Part shown: one piece after another, positions 51,553 through 61,410 of the stretch
Numbering within the stretch: the first letter of the stretch is position 1
Layout: every line of letters starts with the position of its first letter
NCBI GenBank assembly: GCA_009760855.2
Contig: WPIO01000003.1
Span: 9,687,501-9,749,500, forward strand
Length of the DNA: 62,000 nt
Source: Cristatella mucedo
Taxonomy: Eukaryota > Bryozoa > Phylactolaemata > Cristatellidae
Direction of reading: 5' to 3'
Program-made: the position numbers and the translations under genes
Notes under the pieces: model-generated
What the model was told of the DNA's origin: nothing
Seen by the model: only the letters and a program-made list of their open reading frames with translations
Database searches by the model: none

Positions 51553-51864
51553 TGTGGGCGAGCTGCAGCTAGCAGCTAGCTGCCGCAGCAGACCCCGAGG
51601 AGCGGCACTCGGCAGTTTTCCTAACGACGGACAGAATTGCCAGCAGAGACGCGCGGCGGCGGGCGGCTGCGCTCGGCCAGCTCTGACTGCTCTCGAGCTC
51701 AGACCGGGGTCGCAACTGTTATATTGCCTTCTTTATTACGTCGGCTGGCTGGCTGGCTGGCGGCACTTGGGACGGCGACTGGGCGTATGATTGTCAGCGG
51801 CCGCCCGAGTGCATTTATCGATCGAGTCGCACCGCGGTGCGTCAAAAAACGACGAGCGTAACCA

Positions 51865-52023
51865 GAGGAGGAGGAGGAGGAGGAGGAGGAGGGTGAGGAG
51901 AAGGGTGAGGAGGAGGTGGAGGAGGAGGAGGAAGAGGAGGAGGAAGAGGAGAAGGGTGAGGAGGAGGAGGAAGAGGAAGAGGAGGAGGAGGGTGAGGAGG
52001 AGGACGACGACGACGAAGAGGAG
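51865..52023. repeat. GAG/GAA triplet tract ending in GAC
   Basis: About 159 bases of GAG, GAA, GGT and GAC triplets. One frame reads poly-Glu/Asp closed by TGA at 52024 with TAA just upstream; another reads poly-Arg. No frame has a convincing start. Confidence 0.9.
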
Positions 52024-52220
52024 TGATGCCCACACTCTTAGGACCGGCCTACTCTTAAGCGCGGCTGCGGCAAAAGAGCTTTCGTGGCTTTCGGCACGCC
52101 TGCAGCGGACAGTAAAGATGTTGCAATGGCCCGCCGCGATAATCCTCGTTGAGCTGGCCGCTGATTCGGAACTGGAGACCTACCGCTTGCGGACTAGCCG
52201 CGATAAGCTGGCTTAGGCGG

Positions 52221-53154
52221 CGATAGCCTTCAACGCTCTACTCCGCTATTTAAATGAGACTGTAAAATCAGCTAATAGCTTTAATATTTTTTAGTATAAA
52301 TAGTGCGATATTTATTAACGAATCCAGGCTTAAGAGCGACTCACGACCTGGCCAGTGTATAAGGCGAGAACTTGACCGGAACAGGCTCCCCTGAGGATGT
52401 ACGAGGAGAGCCCTTTTTAAAACATCCAAGTGCTCTACAATCCCGTTGCAAGTTTCTTCAATAATTGCAGTGAAAAACGGGTACTCAGGTTTGCTGCTGT
52501 CGCAGGCCACATGTTGACGGGAAAGACTAGGTAGTGTGCATCCGATTTGCTTTCCTCGTCTGATCGATTTCGTAACTAATGCAACTACCCTCGAGTTCCA
52601 GTTCCCTCTCCGACGCTGGCTGAAGGATGCTGGTCTCTACTGACGCTATACAGAGCGGATTGTACCCGAGCTTGGTCCAGCCTTGGCTCTTAAAAAGAAG
52701 AATCCGGGAGGAGAGGCGGCAGCGAACTTACAGCTACTAATGGATTTACCTTTGTCGCTTGCGTCTCTGAGACTAGTGCTAGCTGGCTCAATGTTTCTAT
52801 GGCTTCCTTGTAACCCTTTCTAAAAGCTCCTTCCTGCGCTGGCCCGCGTTCACTTTATGTCCAAAGCTTCAGTCTTCAGCACATCGAATGATTTTTCACA
52901 GCTCCTAAAATTCGAAAGCCACAACGCGCCTAGGACAGCTGCGGCTTCTGACCCCTCAAGCTGGCAGCAAGCTGAACGGTCGCTTTGCCGAACTTTTCAT
53001 AAATAGGTATCGCTACCGGTAGGGTATCGCTATCATGGCTGTTTTCCCAGAGGCAGGCTGAGTGACATCAAACTTGGCTTTAGCTATTTCTGTCATCGAT
53101 AGACGGCTAGTTATCTTTGGCATCGGAGCGCCTCAGGCCGAGCAAGTGGCTGGC
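52221..53154. other. no recognised feature
   Basis: Unique-looking DNA without recognisable coding or repeat content. Confidence 0.4.
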
Positions 53155-53245
53155 TTTCATGCTTCCTTTGCAGCAAATGTAAAGTGCGTTGAAAGAGATT
53201 GAGTTCTCTGGGGGCGATGTAACAAATTTATTGTTATTGTAATGA
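53155..53245 (+). repeat. LINE tail fragment
   Basis: GCAGCAAATGTAAAGTGCG, AGAGATTGAGTTCTCT, GGGGCGATGT, then ATT-rich. Confidence 0.7.
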
Positions 53246-53479
53246 GGTTAAGGAAAAAGTTTGTGCGTCGTTTTTTCACTAAATTATTATTGCAATCATG
53301 ACGCAAACCCTTTCCTCAACCTTATTATTATTATTAAGGTTTTCTAAACCGGTCGCGTGAAACGCATTAATGGAATTAGTTTCCGCACTCAGCCCTCCTG
53401 AGGCGCGCTTTGGGGAGCTGCTGGTAGGCGAATCGGATCTTTATCCTCCGCTAGCTTATCAGTCAGCTGCAGAGATTTA

Positions 53480-54175
53480 ATTTTTTTTCTGTTGGCCCAG
53501 CCAAAGCGGAATTACGGTAGTCCAGCCAAAGCACAGCCAGGGAGATAGTTATGTTTTAGCAAGCCGCCTTGGTAGGCAATCCCTAGTCTTAGTCAGCGAT
53601 CGAACGCGATGGATAGCTTTGGACGCGGTCATCTAAAAAGGAGTTTTCAAACGTTGAGGTTTTATCAAGGAAGACACCTAAATTTCGAGTACATGGTGGC
53701 GGTCGTACTACAGCATCACCAATTAGAAGAGCCAAGCTTCCTAGTCCAGCCGTACTCTAAGGGTGTCCAATGAGTTGGAGCTCGTTTGTATCGTCGTTTA
53801 ATTTAAGGAGATGGGCCGAGATCCTGGATCGAATGTCTGCAAGGCAAGCATTCAGTTTATCAGTCGCTACAGGAGATTCCAACAGTTAAGATGACAAGAT
53901 GGAGTTCAATGTCGTCAGCGTAGAAGTGCTAACCGATCGCACGGGTCCAAATAAATTTTTTAAGAGGTTCGTTCGGTATAATGGAGAACAGCAAAGGACC
54001 GAGAGCGGACCCTTGTGGGACTCCACTACCGTCGTCGTTGCTAATCCGGATTAAAATATCGCTGGTAGCACGGAAGAGAGCAGTTTCGGTGTAGAGTGGT
54101 GTCGCTTGAATCCCAACTAGAATTCGTCTGTCAATTCATTCTTCTCAAAATGTTCTACGGGCTGCTTAGCGAAAT
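53480..54175 (-). repeat. LINE reverse transcriptase relic, second LINE type
   Basis: Minus-strand fragments in RT order: TPLYTETALFRATSDIL (~54090-54045), GVPQGSALGPLLFS (~54025-53985), FYADDIELHL (~53930-53900, catalytic YADD), RSRISAHLLKLND (~53850) and RNLGVFLDKTSTFENSFL (~53690-53640). Stops and deletions break it. TETAL and GVPQGS differ from the other LINE, so it is another lineage. Confidence 0.75.
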
Positions 54176-55310
54176 CTTTCTTTTAGAGAATCTTGGACAA
54201 AAAATGAAGAATGGCTACATCTATCACTGAAACGTCAACGCCAGTTTGCCTACGCATATCATTCGGAATTCACTGCATCCACCCCACCGTTTTGCTTTGA
54301 CACACTTTCCACCACAGCTAGGGAACTACTCCGGCAACGAGAAACCATACCGGAGGTCAGGAGATGGCAAGTCATTAAAAACTGCGGGGACAGACACAAA
54401 GCTCTCGCACACAGAAAATCAACTTGTCTTCCGACACCGATTCTGCCCCCACGTACGATGTACCGTTTCAGCAAGCAGCGGTCGATGCCTGTAGTGGACC
54501 TGACGACCGTAGCAAGTCAGACGTATGGTCTGAGGTCTCACACGCTTCCACGAGCAGTCCATCAATGATATATTCCTGTAGCCCGGGGGGGGGGCGGGCG
54601 GGGCGGGCGGTGGATCTTGGGAGTCTCTCGGAGGTACAAGCGCGGACGTGAGCGGTTATCCAGACTCTCTGCTTATTGCTGTCGCACGTACGTACGCATA
54701 TCTCGCTTGGCTCTTATAGCTGATAAGCTTATAGCTGGCGCATCAGCCTATATGCGAGCTGACCGAATGGCAGCAGTCGGGGGGGGGGAGGGAATAAAGG
54801 TGAAGTGGGTAACATTCCTTACCTCACAGGCCGAACGCTGCGCCGAGTCAACTGCCCAGCCACATGCTGCAGGTGGGGCATACATTAGCGGCCGGTCGCT
54901 GCCGTAATTACAACAGTAGCAGCAGCTGGTGCGCACGGCGTCAACTACACCGAGATTCGCGTGAGAGCGACCCGCTCTCGCATTTCGTTCTCGCGAGAGC
55001 AAAAAGAGTTACATGTGGCAGACTGGTCACTCGCATGATTATAACAACTAGCGCTCGAGCGCAAAGACTCATCGACCGGCACACCATGGCCAAAGGAGAG
55101 CAGCTCCAGCCAGACTCTAAACGTTAAATACCGGCCCGTTCATCTCGTTCGTACGCACCTGATTGCACGATTGAAAATCGCACTGCTGATAAGCTTGCTT
55201 ATCTCCTGGCTATTACATCAAAGGAACTTCGCTAGATTAATACTTCAAATCAACAGTCAAGTCTGATTCCTTTAAGCAAAGCGACATTGCGAAAATTCGG
55301 GCCAGCTTAA
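54176..55310. other. unassigned, partly GC-rich
   Basis: No recognisable protein. A GGGGCGGGCG tract lies at 54583-54612 and a G-run at 54780-54788. Confidence 0.4.
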
Positions 55311-55311
55311 T

Positions 55312-55480
55312 TTGTTTAGCTGATTCATAAGCCTCACTTGTATAGCGGCAGAAGAGCTTTAACGGCTATCACCACCGCATGCATTTGGCAATACAGGATT
55401 GCCAACTATAAGATTCGAACCCGCGACCTCGGTCATGAAGAGTGAACACCTTACTTCTTGGGCTATCACAGCCCTTAGAC
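55312..55480 (-). repeat. SINE family A copy
   Basis: Reversed tail, ACGGCTATCACCACCGC body and GATTCGAACCCGCGACCTCG B-box end. Confidence 0.8.
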
Positions 55481-55544
55481 GAGGATACCAAAATCAAGCT
55501 GCTGCATACACTGGTGACATCCTCCTAGGCGTCTGAATCTTACT

Positions 55545-55625
55545 ACTAGGCAAATTCAAAGTGCCTAGTTAGAGATTGAGTTCTCTGATGGGGCCTATAA
55601 CAAACATTTTATTTTTATTATTTAT
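55545..55625 (+). repeat. LINE tail fragment
   Basis: AAAGTGCCTAGTTAGAGATT, GAGTTCTCTGATGGGGCC, then T-rich. Confidence 0.65.
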
Positions 55626-55714
55626 TATATTACCGACAGGTCTTCCCGTCGGGGTACTACAAAACATTTACACTGAATAGAAAAATCTGCGGCTAAAGGA
55701 TGCCACAACTGCCA

Positions 55715-56170
55715 CAATGTACAAAGTACACCACTTCTCACAGACCTGCACTGCTCCCCATCAAGCAACGGATCGATTACATGGCTCTGAGTATCACTTT
55801 TAGGTCACTCGATTCTCTTGCTCTGGCCTAACTATCCCAAATAATTCCTAATCATGCCTCGCCTAGTACCACCCACTCTTCAGATTCAAGTAGGATATGT
55901 GTGCCTCTAACCAGCCTCAAATCCTTGGGAGACCATGCCTTCAGCTCGCAGGCTTCCCAAGCCTAGAACTCACCGCAGACTGATGTCACGATTTCCCCCG
56001 ACTTTTAGAAGAAGCTAAAAACCTAGCCACGCATCACAGGATTGCCTCTGTTCTGTCAAAGTGCACTCTTCTTTGTTAGCTTCTACGTGCTGAAATTGTG
56101 CTTGCTAAGGGCCGATAAATTAGATTGAGTTGTTCTCTTAGGGTGCTATTTAAATGACTTTTTTTTTACA
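55715..56170 (+). repeat. LINE 3' end, divergent subfamily
   Basis: LLPIKQRIDYMALSITFRSL, NLKSLGDHAF-like text (LTSLKSLGDHAFSSQA) and KKLKT, then a short 3' UTR and the tail TTGAGTTGTTCTCTTAGGGTGCTATTTAAATGAC. This tail is closer to the SINE B tail than that of the main LINE. Confidence 0.7.
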
Positions 56171-56189
56171 TTATTCAGCTCTAATGTCA

Positions 56190-58440
56190 CTATTGCGGGG
56201 CATTGCAATATGCATACGTGCTGCAGGAGTCCAACTCCCGACTGTGGTTGAGCAGAGCATGCAACGAATCCCTTATTTTTTCTACATTCAATGAGGTCAC
56301 TGGGGACCTCGTCCTGAAGTTCATATCTCAATCAAAGAAGATAACTTGTCCTTACACCCTATTCCCACTGCCCTGCTTCTACGATGCATTGATTTGCTGC
56401 TGCCGTGTATAACTAACATCCTCAACATGCTATTAGCCTCAGGTCATGTCCCAGCACATCTCAAAAAACCGTAGTCAGACCACTACTCAAGAAAGCAACA
56501 CTAGACCAATGTAATGTAATGTAATGTATCTCTGTCTGTAACTCCACAAAGTCATAAAGACCATGTGGGTGTTACGCAGGAGAGTTTTGTATAGCGCACT
56601 CACAGCCTAAGCGGCTTTCGGTACGCATTCGGTACCCAATAGACTTCGTCTCACGCAACAAAGAAAAAGTGGGAAGCATAGCAGAGTCAGGAGAGCAGTC
56701 GAGGTGACCCAGAGATATTGAGCCACTTCCGCCCAGACTCAGCCGTAATGGCTCACTGGGTAAGGTGGCTGCTTTTCACGACCTCGGCCCCGAGGTCGTG
56801 GGTTCGGATCCTGCGGTGGGCGATCCTTTATCACCACTGCAAGCGGTGGTGATAGCCGTAAAGGCTTTTCTGTCGCTACACAAAAAGAGTCTGTTAAATC
56901 AGGTAGTATTTTTTTCTACCGTTCCTATCAAAGACACTGGAACGAGTCCTGGCAGACCATCTACACTCTTTTATAAAAACTTTAAACCTTGCTAGTAAGT
57001 CCCAACCTGGTTTTAGAGCGAATTACTCCACAAAGTCTGCATTGCTTTGGGTGTATAATCATCTCCTCAGAAATGCAGACTTTGAAAAAGCCTCTCTGTT
57101 TGGATGTTATTGATCACCGGAGCTTCTCAAACGCCTCACATTTCGCCTGGGCATCACCGGCACTGCTTAGCAATGTTTCAGGTCCTGTCTCAGTGGAAAA
57201 TTCCAGAGTATTGACGTGAATAGACAAAGATCATCAGAGGAGCCTCTGAAATATGGGGTGCCTCAGAGATAAGTACTTGGCTCAGTTCTTTTCACGGTCT
57301 ATACTCTTCCTCGAGCCAAAATGCTTGCCCAGCACAATCTAGGCTTTCACTTCTATGCAGATAACACTCTTTTGTACCTTTTACTGTGATCTCTCCCAGC
57401 CCTCCAGCACGTAAAATTCTCTCAACTTCCTTGCTGCAAGTATTGATGACATCAGCAGATTGATGGCACCAAATTTTCTTAAAGTGAATGATGATAAAAA
57501 CAAACTTACTAGTTATGGGCAAACCAAATGTGATTCAGAAACTGGAAAAGCTAACATTCACAATCGGCTCTACCAGCATATCTCCTGCTGAATGTGTACG
57601 AAATCTATATGTCATGTTCCAAAGTGACCTTTCGTTAGACGACCACACCAGCTCCACAATCAAGTATGCCTACTTTCAGCTACATAGCATTGCTAAAATT
57701 CGGGCTTGTTTAGACAGGGATATCACATCTAAGTTGGTCCATGCATTTGTGACATCCCGTCTCGACTTCTGAACTCACTGCATGCTGGTCTACAGGCATG
57801 TGCAATCATTCGCTTACAGCTGATGCAAAACTCTGCAGCTAGGCTTGTCTGTCATGAGCGTTGCAGTTGCCACACCACACCATTTCTCGCCGACCTGTAC
57901 TGGCTCCCAGTTAAGCAACGCATCGACTTCAAGGTTTTGTCGCTCACTTTTAGGTTCCTTCGATCTTTGGCTCTAGCCCACCTATCAGATTTACTTCCCC
58001 ACAAGGATAAGCATTCTACCACTCGCTTTTCGGAAACCAACTGCTTACCAATACCTTGTACAAACCTCAAATCCTTTGGAGACCGTGCATTTAGTTCGTA
58101 TGGTCCCAAAGCCTGGAACCCATTCCCTACGTGCGTCACGAAATCACCTGACTTGACCACATTTTAAAAGAACTTAAAAACACACCTATTTAGGACAACA
58201 TTTAGTGGGTCCCTGTGATTCGTCCTTCATGTGCTTATGCGTGCTGACACTGTGCATGCTGCCACTAACAACACTTGCATACTGACCATGTGCATGTCAC
58301 CCCTAAACATGTTATTATCGTTTATTGAGCGTGCTACCACTGACCTTAACGTTGTGTTTCTTTGGCAGCAAATGTAAAGCGCCTAGAGTGAGATTGAGTA
58401 CTCTGAGGGCACTTTATCAAGTCTATTATTATTATTATTT
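56190..58440 (+). repeat. longest LINE copy, interrupted by SINE A
   Basis: Upstream RT text SGHVPAHLKK.VVRPLLKKAT (56435-56500). After an insertion come LERVLADHLHSFIK (~56935) and QPGFRANYSTKSALLWVYNH (~57003), YGVPQR (~57250), FYADNTLLYLL (~57352-57384; the usual YADD reads YADN), then the 3' ORF part SIAKIRACLDRDITSKLVHA, LYWLPVKQRIDFKVLSLTFR and GDRAFSSYGPKAWN, the 3' UTR and a hairpin tail with (ATT)n at 58440. Frameshifts and stops throughout; dead. CR1/L2-like. Confidence 0.85.
56742..56915 (+). repeat. SINE family A copy nested in the LINE
   Basis: CCGTAATGGCTCACTGGGTA (A box), CACGACCTCGG-CC-CCGAGGTCGTG palindrome (56777-56800), GGTTCGGATCC (B box), CACTGCAAGCGGTGGTG hairpin and a tail to TTTTTTTC. 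Confidence 0.88.
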
Positions 58441-58599
58441 TAATGTAGCTCTTGCATGGAAGTCTAAAATAATCTAGTTTTTTCCTTGAAGTGTGCGATC
58501 GAATGACTTACCGAGGAATGGTTTAGTTTTAAAACATGCGCGAGACATCTTTTTGTTGTTGTTTTTGTTTGGGTCAAGGGTTTAGTGCTTATACGATTC

Positions 58600-58655
58600 A
58601 AGGTTTAGCTTTAGGATTTTAGGGTTCGCGGTTTAGCGGTTTACGGTTTACAGCC
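58600..58655. repeat. degenerate GGTTTAG heptamers
   Basis: GGTTTAG, TTTAGG, TTTAGGG, then CGGTTTAGCGGTTTACGGTTTAC. Similar to TTTAGGG-type telomere text but short and irregular. Confidence 0.5.
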
Positions 58656-58967
58656 GCCGGTGACTGTATTTGAGTTCGCGCTACGTGCCGGAGTGAACCA
58701 CACTTTTCAAAGACATACGGTGGGCCCTCAAGCTGAGCTGCCTGCTCTTCTTAAAGAGACCCGCGTGGGTGGCTTTCGCACCCTCAGCGCCTCCTCCCAG
58801 CGCTTTTTAAATGCGCTATGGTGGCCTCTAAAGTAGAGTCCGTACGCCACAAACGCAGCGCTCGTTACGGAGCCGGTGCTTGCATACGCGTGACAATGAT
58901 AGGTCAACCTGGCGGCACGTCACAGCAGGTCACGTGCAGCGCCTATATGCGCAGGTATGTATGTATA

Positions 58968-59110
58968 TATATGTGTCATTTGTGTAGCGCCCTAAGACGA
59001 CTTAATCTCTGCTCAGGCGCTTCACATATGCCATGCGGCTCGAGCCCGCGACCTCGGCCGGACCTTGGCGGGGCCAACACCTTAACCGCAGGGCCGAACT
59101 AGTGCGGTGT
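58968..59110 (-). repeat. SINE family B copy
   Basis: Reversed tail GTAGCGCCCTAAGACGACTT, GCTCAGGCGCTTCACATATG, CGAGCCCGCGACCTCGG B-box side and CACCTTAACCGCAGGGCC A-box side. The most complete family B copy. Confidence 0.8.
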
Positions 59111-59309
59111 ACGCCGATGGTGACAAAACACGGAGCGATTGAGCGCCCTACCTTAAGATATAAAGTCCGTTGAGTAGTACAGTCTATTTGGCAGCCGCAG
59201 TGGGCTACTGGTGTCCAGCACTAGCCATAGAATACAACTTACTCGAAAGCCCAAAGAACAACTGGCGCATTATAAGACTGTGTTGGCCTCCCTGTGCCGC
59301 CTAACCGTA

Positions 59310-59785
59310 GATAATGATAATAATAATAAAAATAATAATACGCTTGATAAAGCCCCCTCAGAGAAAGAGAACACAATCTCTTTCTAGGCACTTCAAATTC
59401 GCTGCAAAGGAAACACTATCGGATGGCTAGTGGTAGCGTGCTCAATGTAGTTTGATCAGCGAAGCTGAGAGCCAGCCGATGCCCAACACCGACAGTTTAT
59501 TACCAACGCACGGAGCCGAAGAGCGCACGGCTCCCCTCGGCCCCTACTATCGCTCGACTCCGGCTGTCCCTTGGCCGACCCCGATGGTGAATCCACCATC
59601 TGTTCACCAGCGGGTTATCGGTCTGTGTCAACGCCTCATTAGAAGCTGACCACAGCTGTGAACAGGCCCCTCTCGGGGATGCTCCCACCAGCTGTTGAGG
59701 AAAGGGGCGGTACCAACCCCCATGCAATCGAACTACACTCAATAAACAACAAGAATAACATGGGTAGTGGTGACATTCTGACGTA
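59310..59785 (-). repeat. LINE 3' tail split by a 292-bp insertion
   Basis: Reversed (ATT)n, GCCCCCTCAGAGAAAGAG, AATCTCTTTCTAGGCACTTC and UTR to 59445. The UTR resumes at 59738 (CTCAATAAACAACAAGAATA). Confidence 0.75.
59446..59737. mobile_element. 292-bp TG...CA element with 5-bp target duplication
   Basis: Starts TGTAGTTTGATC and ends GCAATCGAACTACA, so TGTAGTT and AACTACA are perfect inverted ends. Both sides carry CTCAA (59441-59445 and 59738-59742). TG...CA with a 5-bp duplication suits a solo LTR or TRIM; a small inverted-repeat DNA element is the alternative. No ORF of note. Confidence 0.6.
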
Positions 59786-59789
59786 ACTG

Positions 59790-59940
59790 GTTACTGAAGC
59801 TTGCTTATTTAACAGCCTCTTTTGTATAGCGACGGAAAAGCTTTTATGGCTATCACCACGGCTTGCAGCGGCGATAAAGGATCGCCGATCGCAGGATTTG
59901 AACCCACTACCTTGGAACCGAGGTTAGAAACCACAAATTC
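59790..59940 (-). repeat. SINE family A copy
   Basis: Reversed tail TATTTAACAGCCTCTTTTG, CTTGCAGCGGCGATAAAGG body and GCAGGATTTGAACCCACTAC B-box end; truncated at the A-box side. Confidence 0.75.
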
Positions 59941-60104
59941 TATCTAGTCACTCATAATCTCGCTCATCCAAGGTTTCAATTCGCTTTTTGGCTAGGAGAA
60001 TTTTTTTAATTTACGAGTTCGCAATAGCTGCAAAACTGCCGTCTACTCCTGCCGGGTTTTATAATTAGGGCCGTACGTCATCGGCGAGGGCGGCGCGCAC
60101 GATT

Positions 60105-60242
60105 TTTTTATAATTCAATTGTATAGCGCCATAAAAAACTCAATATCTATTCAGGCGCTTCACATATGCTACGGGGCTCAAGCCAACGACCTCGGTCATC
60201 GAATGCGTTCACCTTGGCGGCTAAACCAGTGCGGATTTCCTA
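60105..60242 (-). repeat. SINE family B copy
   Basis: Reversed tail GTATAGCGCCATAAAAAACT, CTATTCAGGCGCTTCACATA, CAACGACCTCGGTC and CACCTTGGCGGCTAAACC. Confidence 0.75.
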
Positions 60243-60399
60243 CTACTTGCAATCAATCGCCTCAAGCAAGTTTTGGCGTCGGCAAAGCTAACTTTCTCAA
60301 ATTGAACGGTTATGGCTAGCGTAATAATTATGAGCAAATCTGGCGACACTCTGAAAATTCAAGGCTACTCTCGTCGAAATTGGATTGGCCAGCCATATC

Positions 60400-60470
60400 C
60401 TTGGTTGGTTGGTCTGCCCAGGGTTAAGGCGCTCGCCTTTAATGACCGAGGTCGAGAGAGCTCAGGTCCG
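60400..60470 (+). repeat. SINE B head fragment
   Basis: GGTCTGCCCAGGGTTAAGGC and CTTTAATGACCGAGGTCGAG resemble the tRNA-like head of family B without its tail. Confidence 0.4.
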
Positions 60471-60483
60471 TAATCTGAGCGCG

Positions 60484-60972
60484 TTGCTTCAAAAACAGCT
60501 TTTCGCTAGATGACCTCCAGCTCCACTTTCAAGTCCGTTTACCTTCTGCCGCACAATATTGCACAAATTTGACATTGTTAGTTTGTTAGTTAGTCCTTTG
60601 GAGACCGTGCATTTAGTTTGTATGCTCCCAAAGCCTGGAACTCCCTCCCGACCTGCGTCAGAACATCCCCTGACCTGACCATATTTAAAAAGAACTTAAA
60701 AACACATCTATTTTGGACAGCATTTAGTGGGTCCCTGTGATTCGTCCTTGATGTGCTTATGCGTGCTGACACTGTGCATGCTGCCACTAACCACATTTGC
60801 ATGCTGACCCTGTGCATGTCACCCCTAACCATAAATTCATTTTGTTTGTTTATCAAGCACGATTTTACTCACCATTCAATATAATTTCCCTTTGCAGCAA
60901 ATGTAAAGCGCCTAGAGAGATTAAGTTCTCTGAGGGCGCTTTATCAAGTGCATTATTATTATTATTATTAGT
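60484..60972 (+). repeat. LINE 3' copy with internal deletion
   Basis: A decayed piece (60484-60576) joins directly to FGDRAFSLYAPKAWNSLPT-like text (60599), KKNLKTHLFWTAFSGSL*, the UTR, the best-preserved double-stem tail hairpin (60905-60942) and (ATT)n. Confidence 0.85.
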
Positions 60973-61094
60973 TAAGTGTCCACAACCAAATTAATTCACG
61001 CTCTTGAAACGTCCAATCGAGACTTTTGCAATTATCTCCTAGCGCGTTTCCCTGGCTATGCAATAAGACGCTCGCCCGCGACGAAAACGCCAGC

Positions 61095-61410
61095 AGCCTA
61101 AGTTAGTTGGCCGTTGACGTCGCAACTGCCGCATCAAAGTGCTCTATCCAACCTGCACTGGCTCTCCGCCGAGCAACGCACATCGAATAAAGGTCCTATT
61201 GCTCACTTTAAACTTCCTCCGCCGTTCGCTTTCTCAGGCTCGCCAATCCGGCTGCTCGTCGTGCATCCAGCTCCTCAGCATAAAGTGGTTCATCTATGCT
61301 TCCAACCGAGATCAAATCTTTTTCTCGAGACTGCGCCTTCAGTCCTTCAGGTCTCAAAGCTCGGAACTCGCTCTCTATCTACTGACATCTCGACATCCCT
61401 TGAATAGACG
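61095..61410 (+). repeat. decayed LINE ORF fragment
   Basis: SNLHWLSAEQR (61145), then text parallel to FRSLHSLA, and KSFSRDCAFSPSGLKARNSL (61315) keep the order of the LINE C-terminus with many changes. Confidence 0.6.

Larger units (their letters stand above)
50561..52220. promoter_or_regulatory. CpG-rich promoter-like region
   Basis: The most CpG-rich part of the window. CTCAAAATGGCTCC (50991) and GAGCGCCATCTTGCC (51097) are YY1-type motifs in opposite directions, and AGCCAATGGCGGCC (51517) combines CCAAT with the same motif. Such clusters mark animal housekeeping promoters, often bidirectional. Long open frames on both strands lack recognisable domains, so I do not call a gene. Any transcript would have to be shown experimentally. 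Confidence 0.45.

Noticed and set aside
51047-51790. 247-codon plus-strand open frame
   Set aside because: Composition-driven (poly-Ala, Arg) and overlaps the reverse frame; no recognisable protein.
56742-56830. Possible tRNA gene
   Set aside because: A and B boxes are present but the acceptor and anticodon stems do not pair; it is the head of SINE A.
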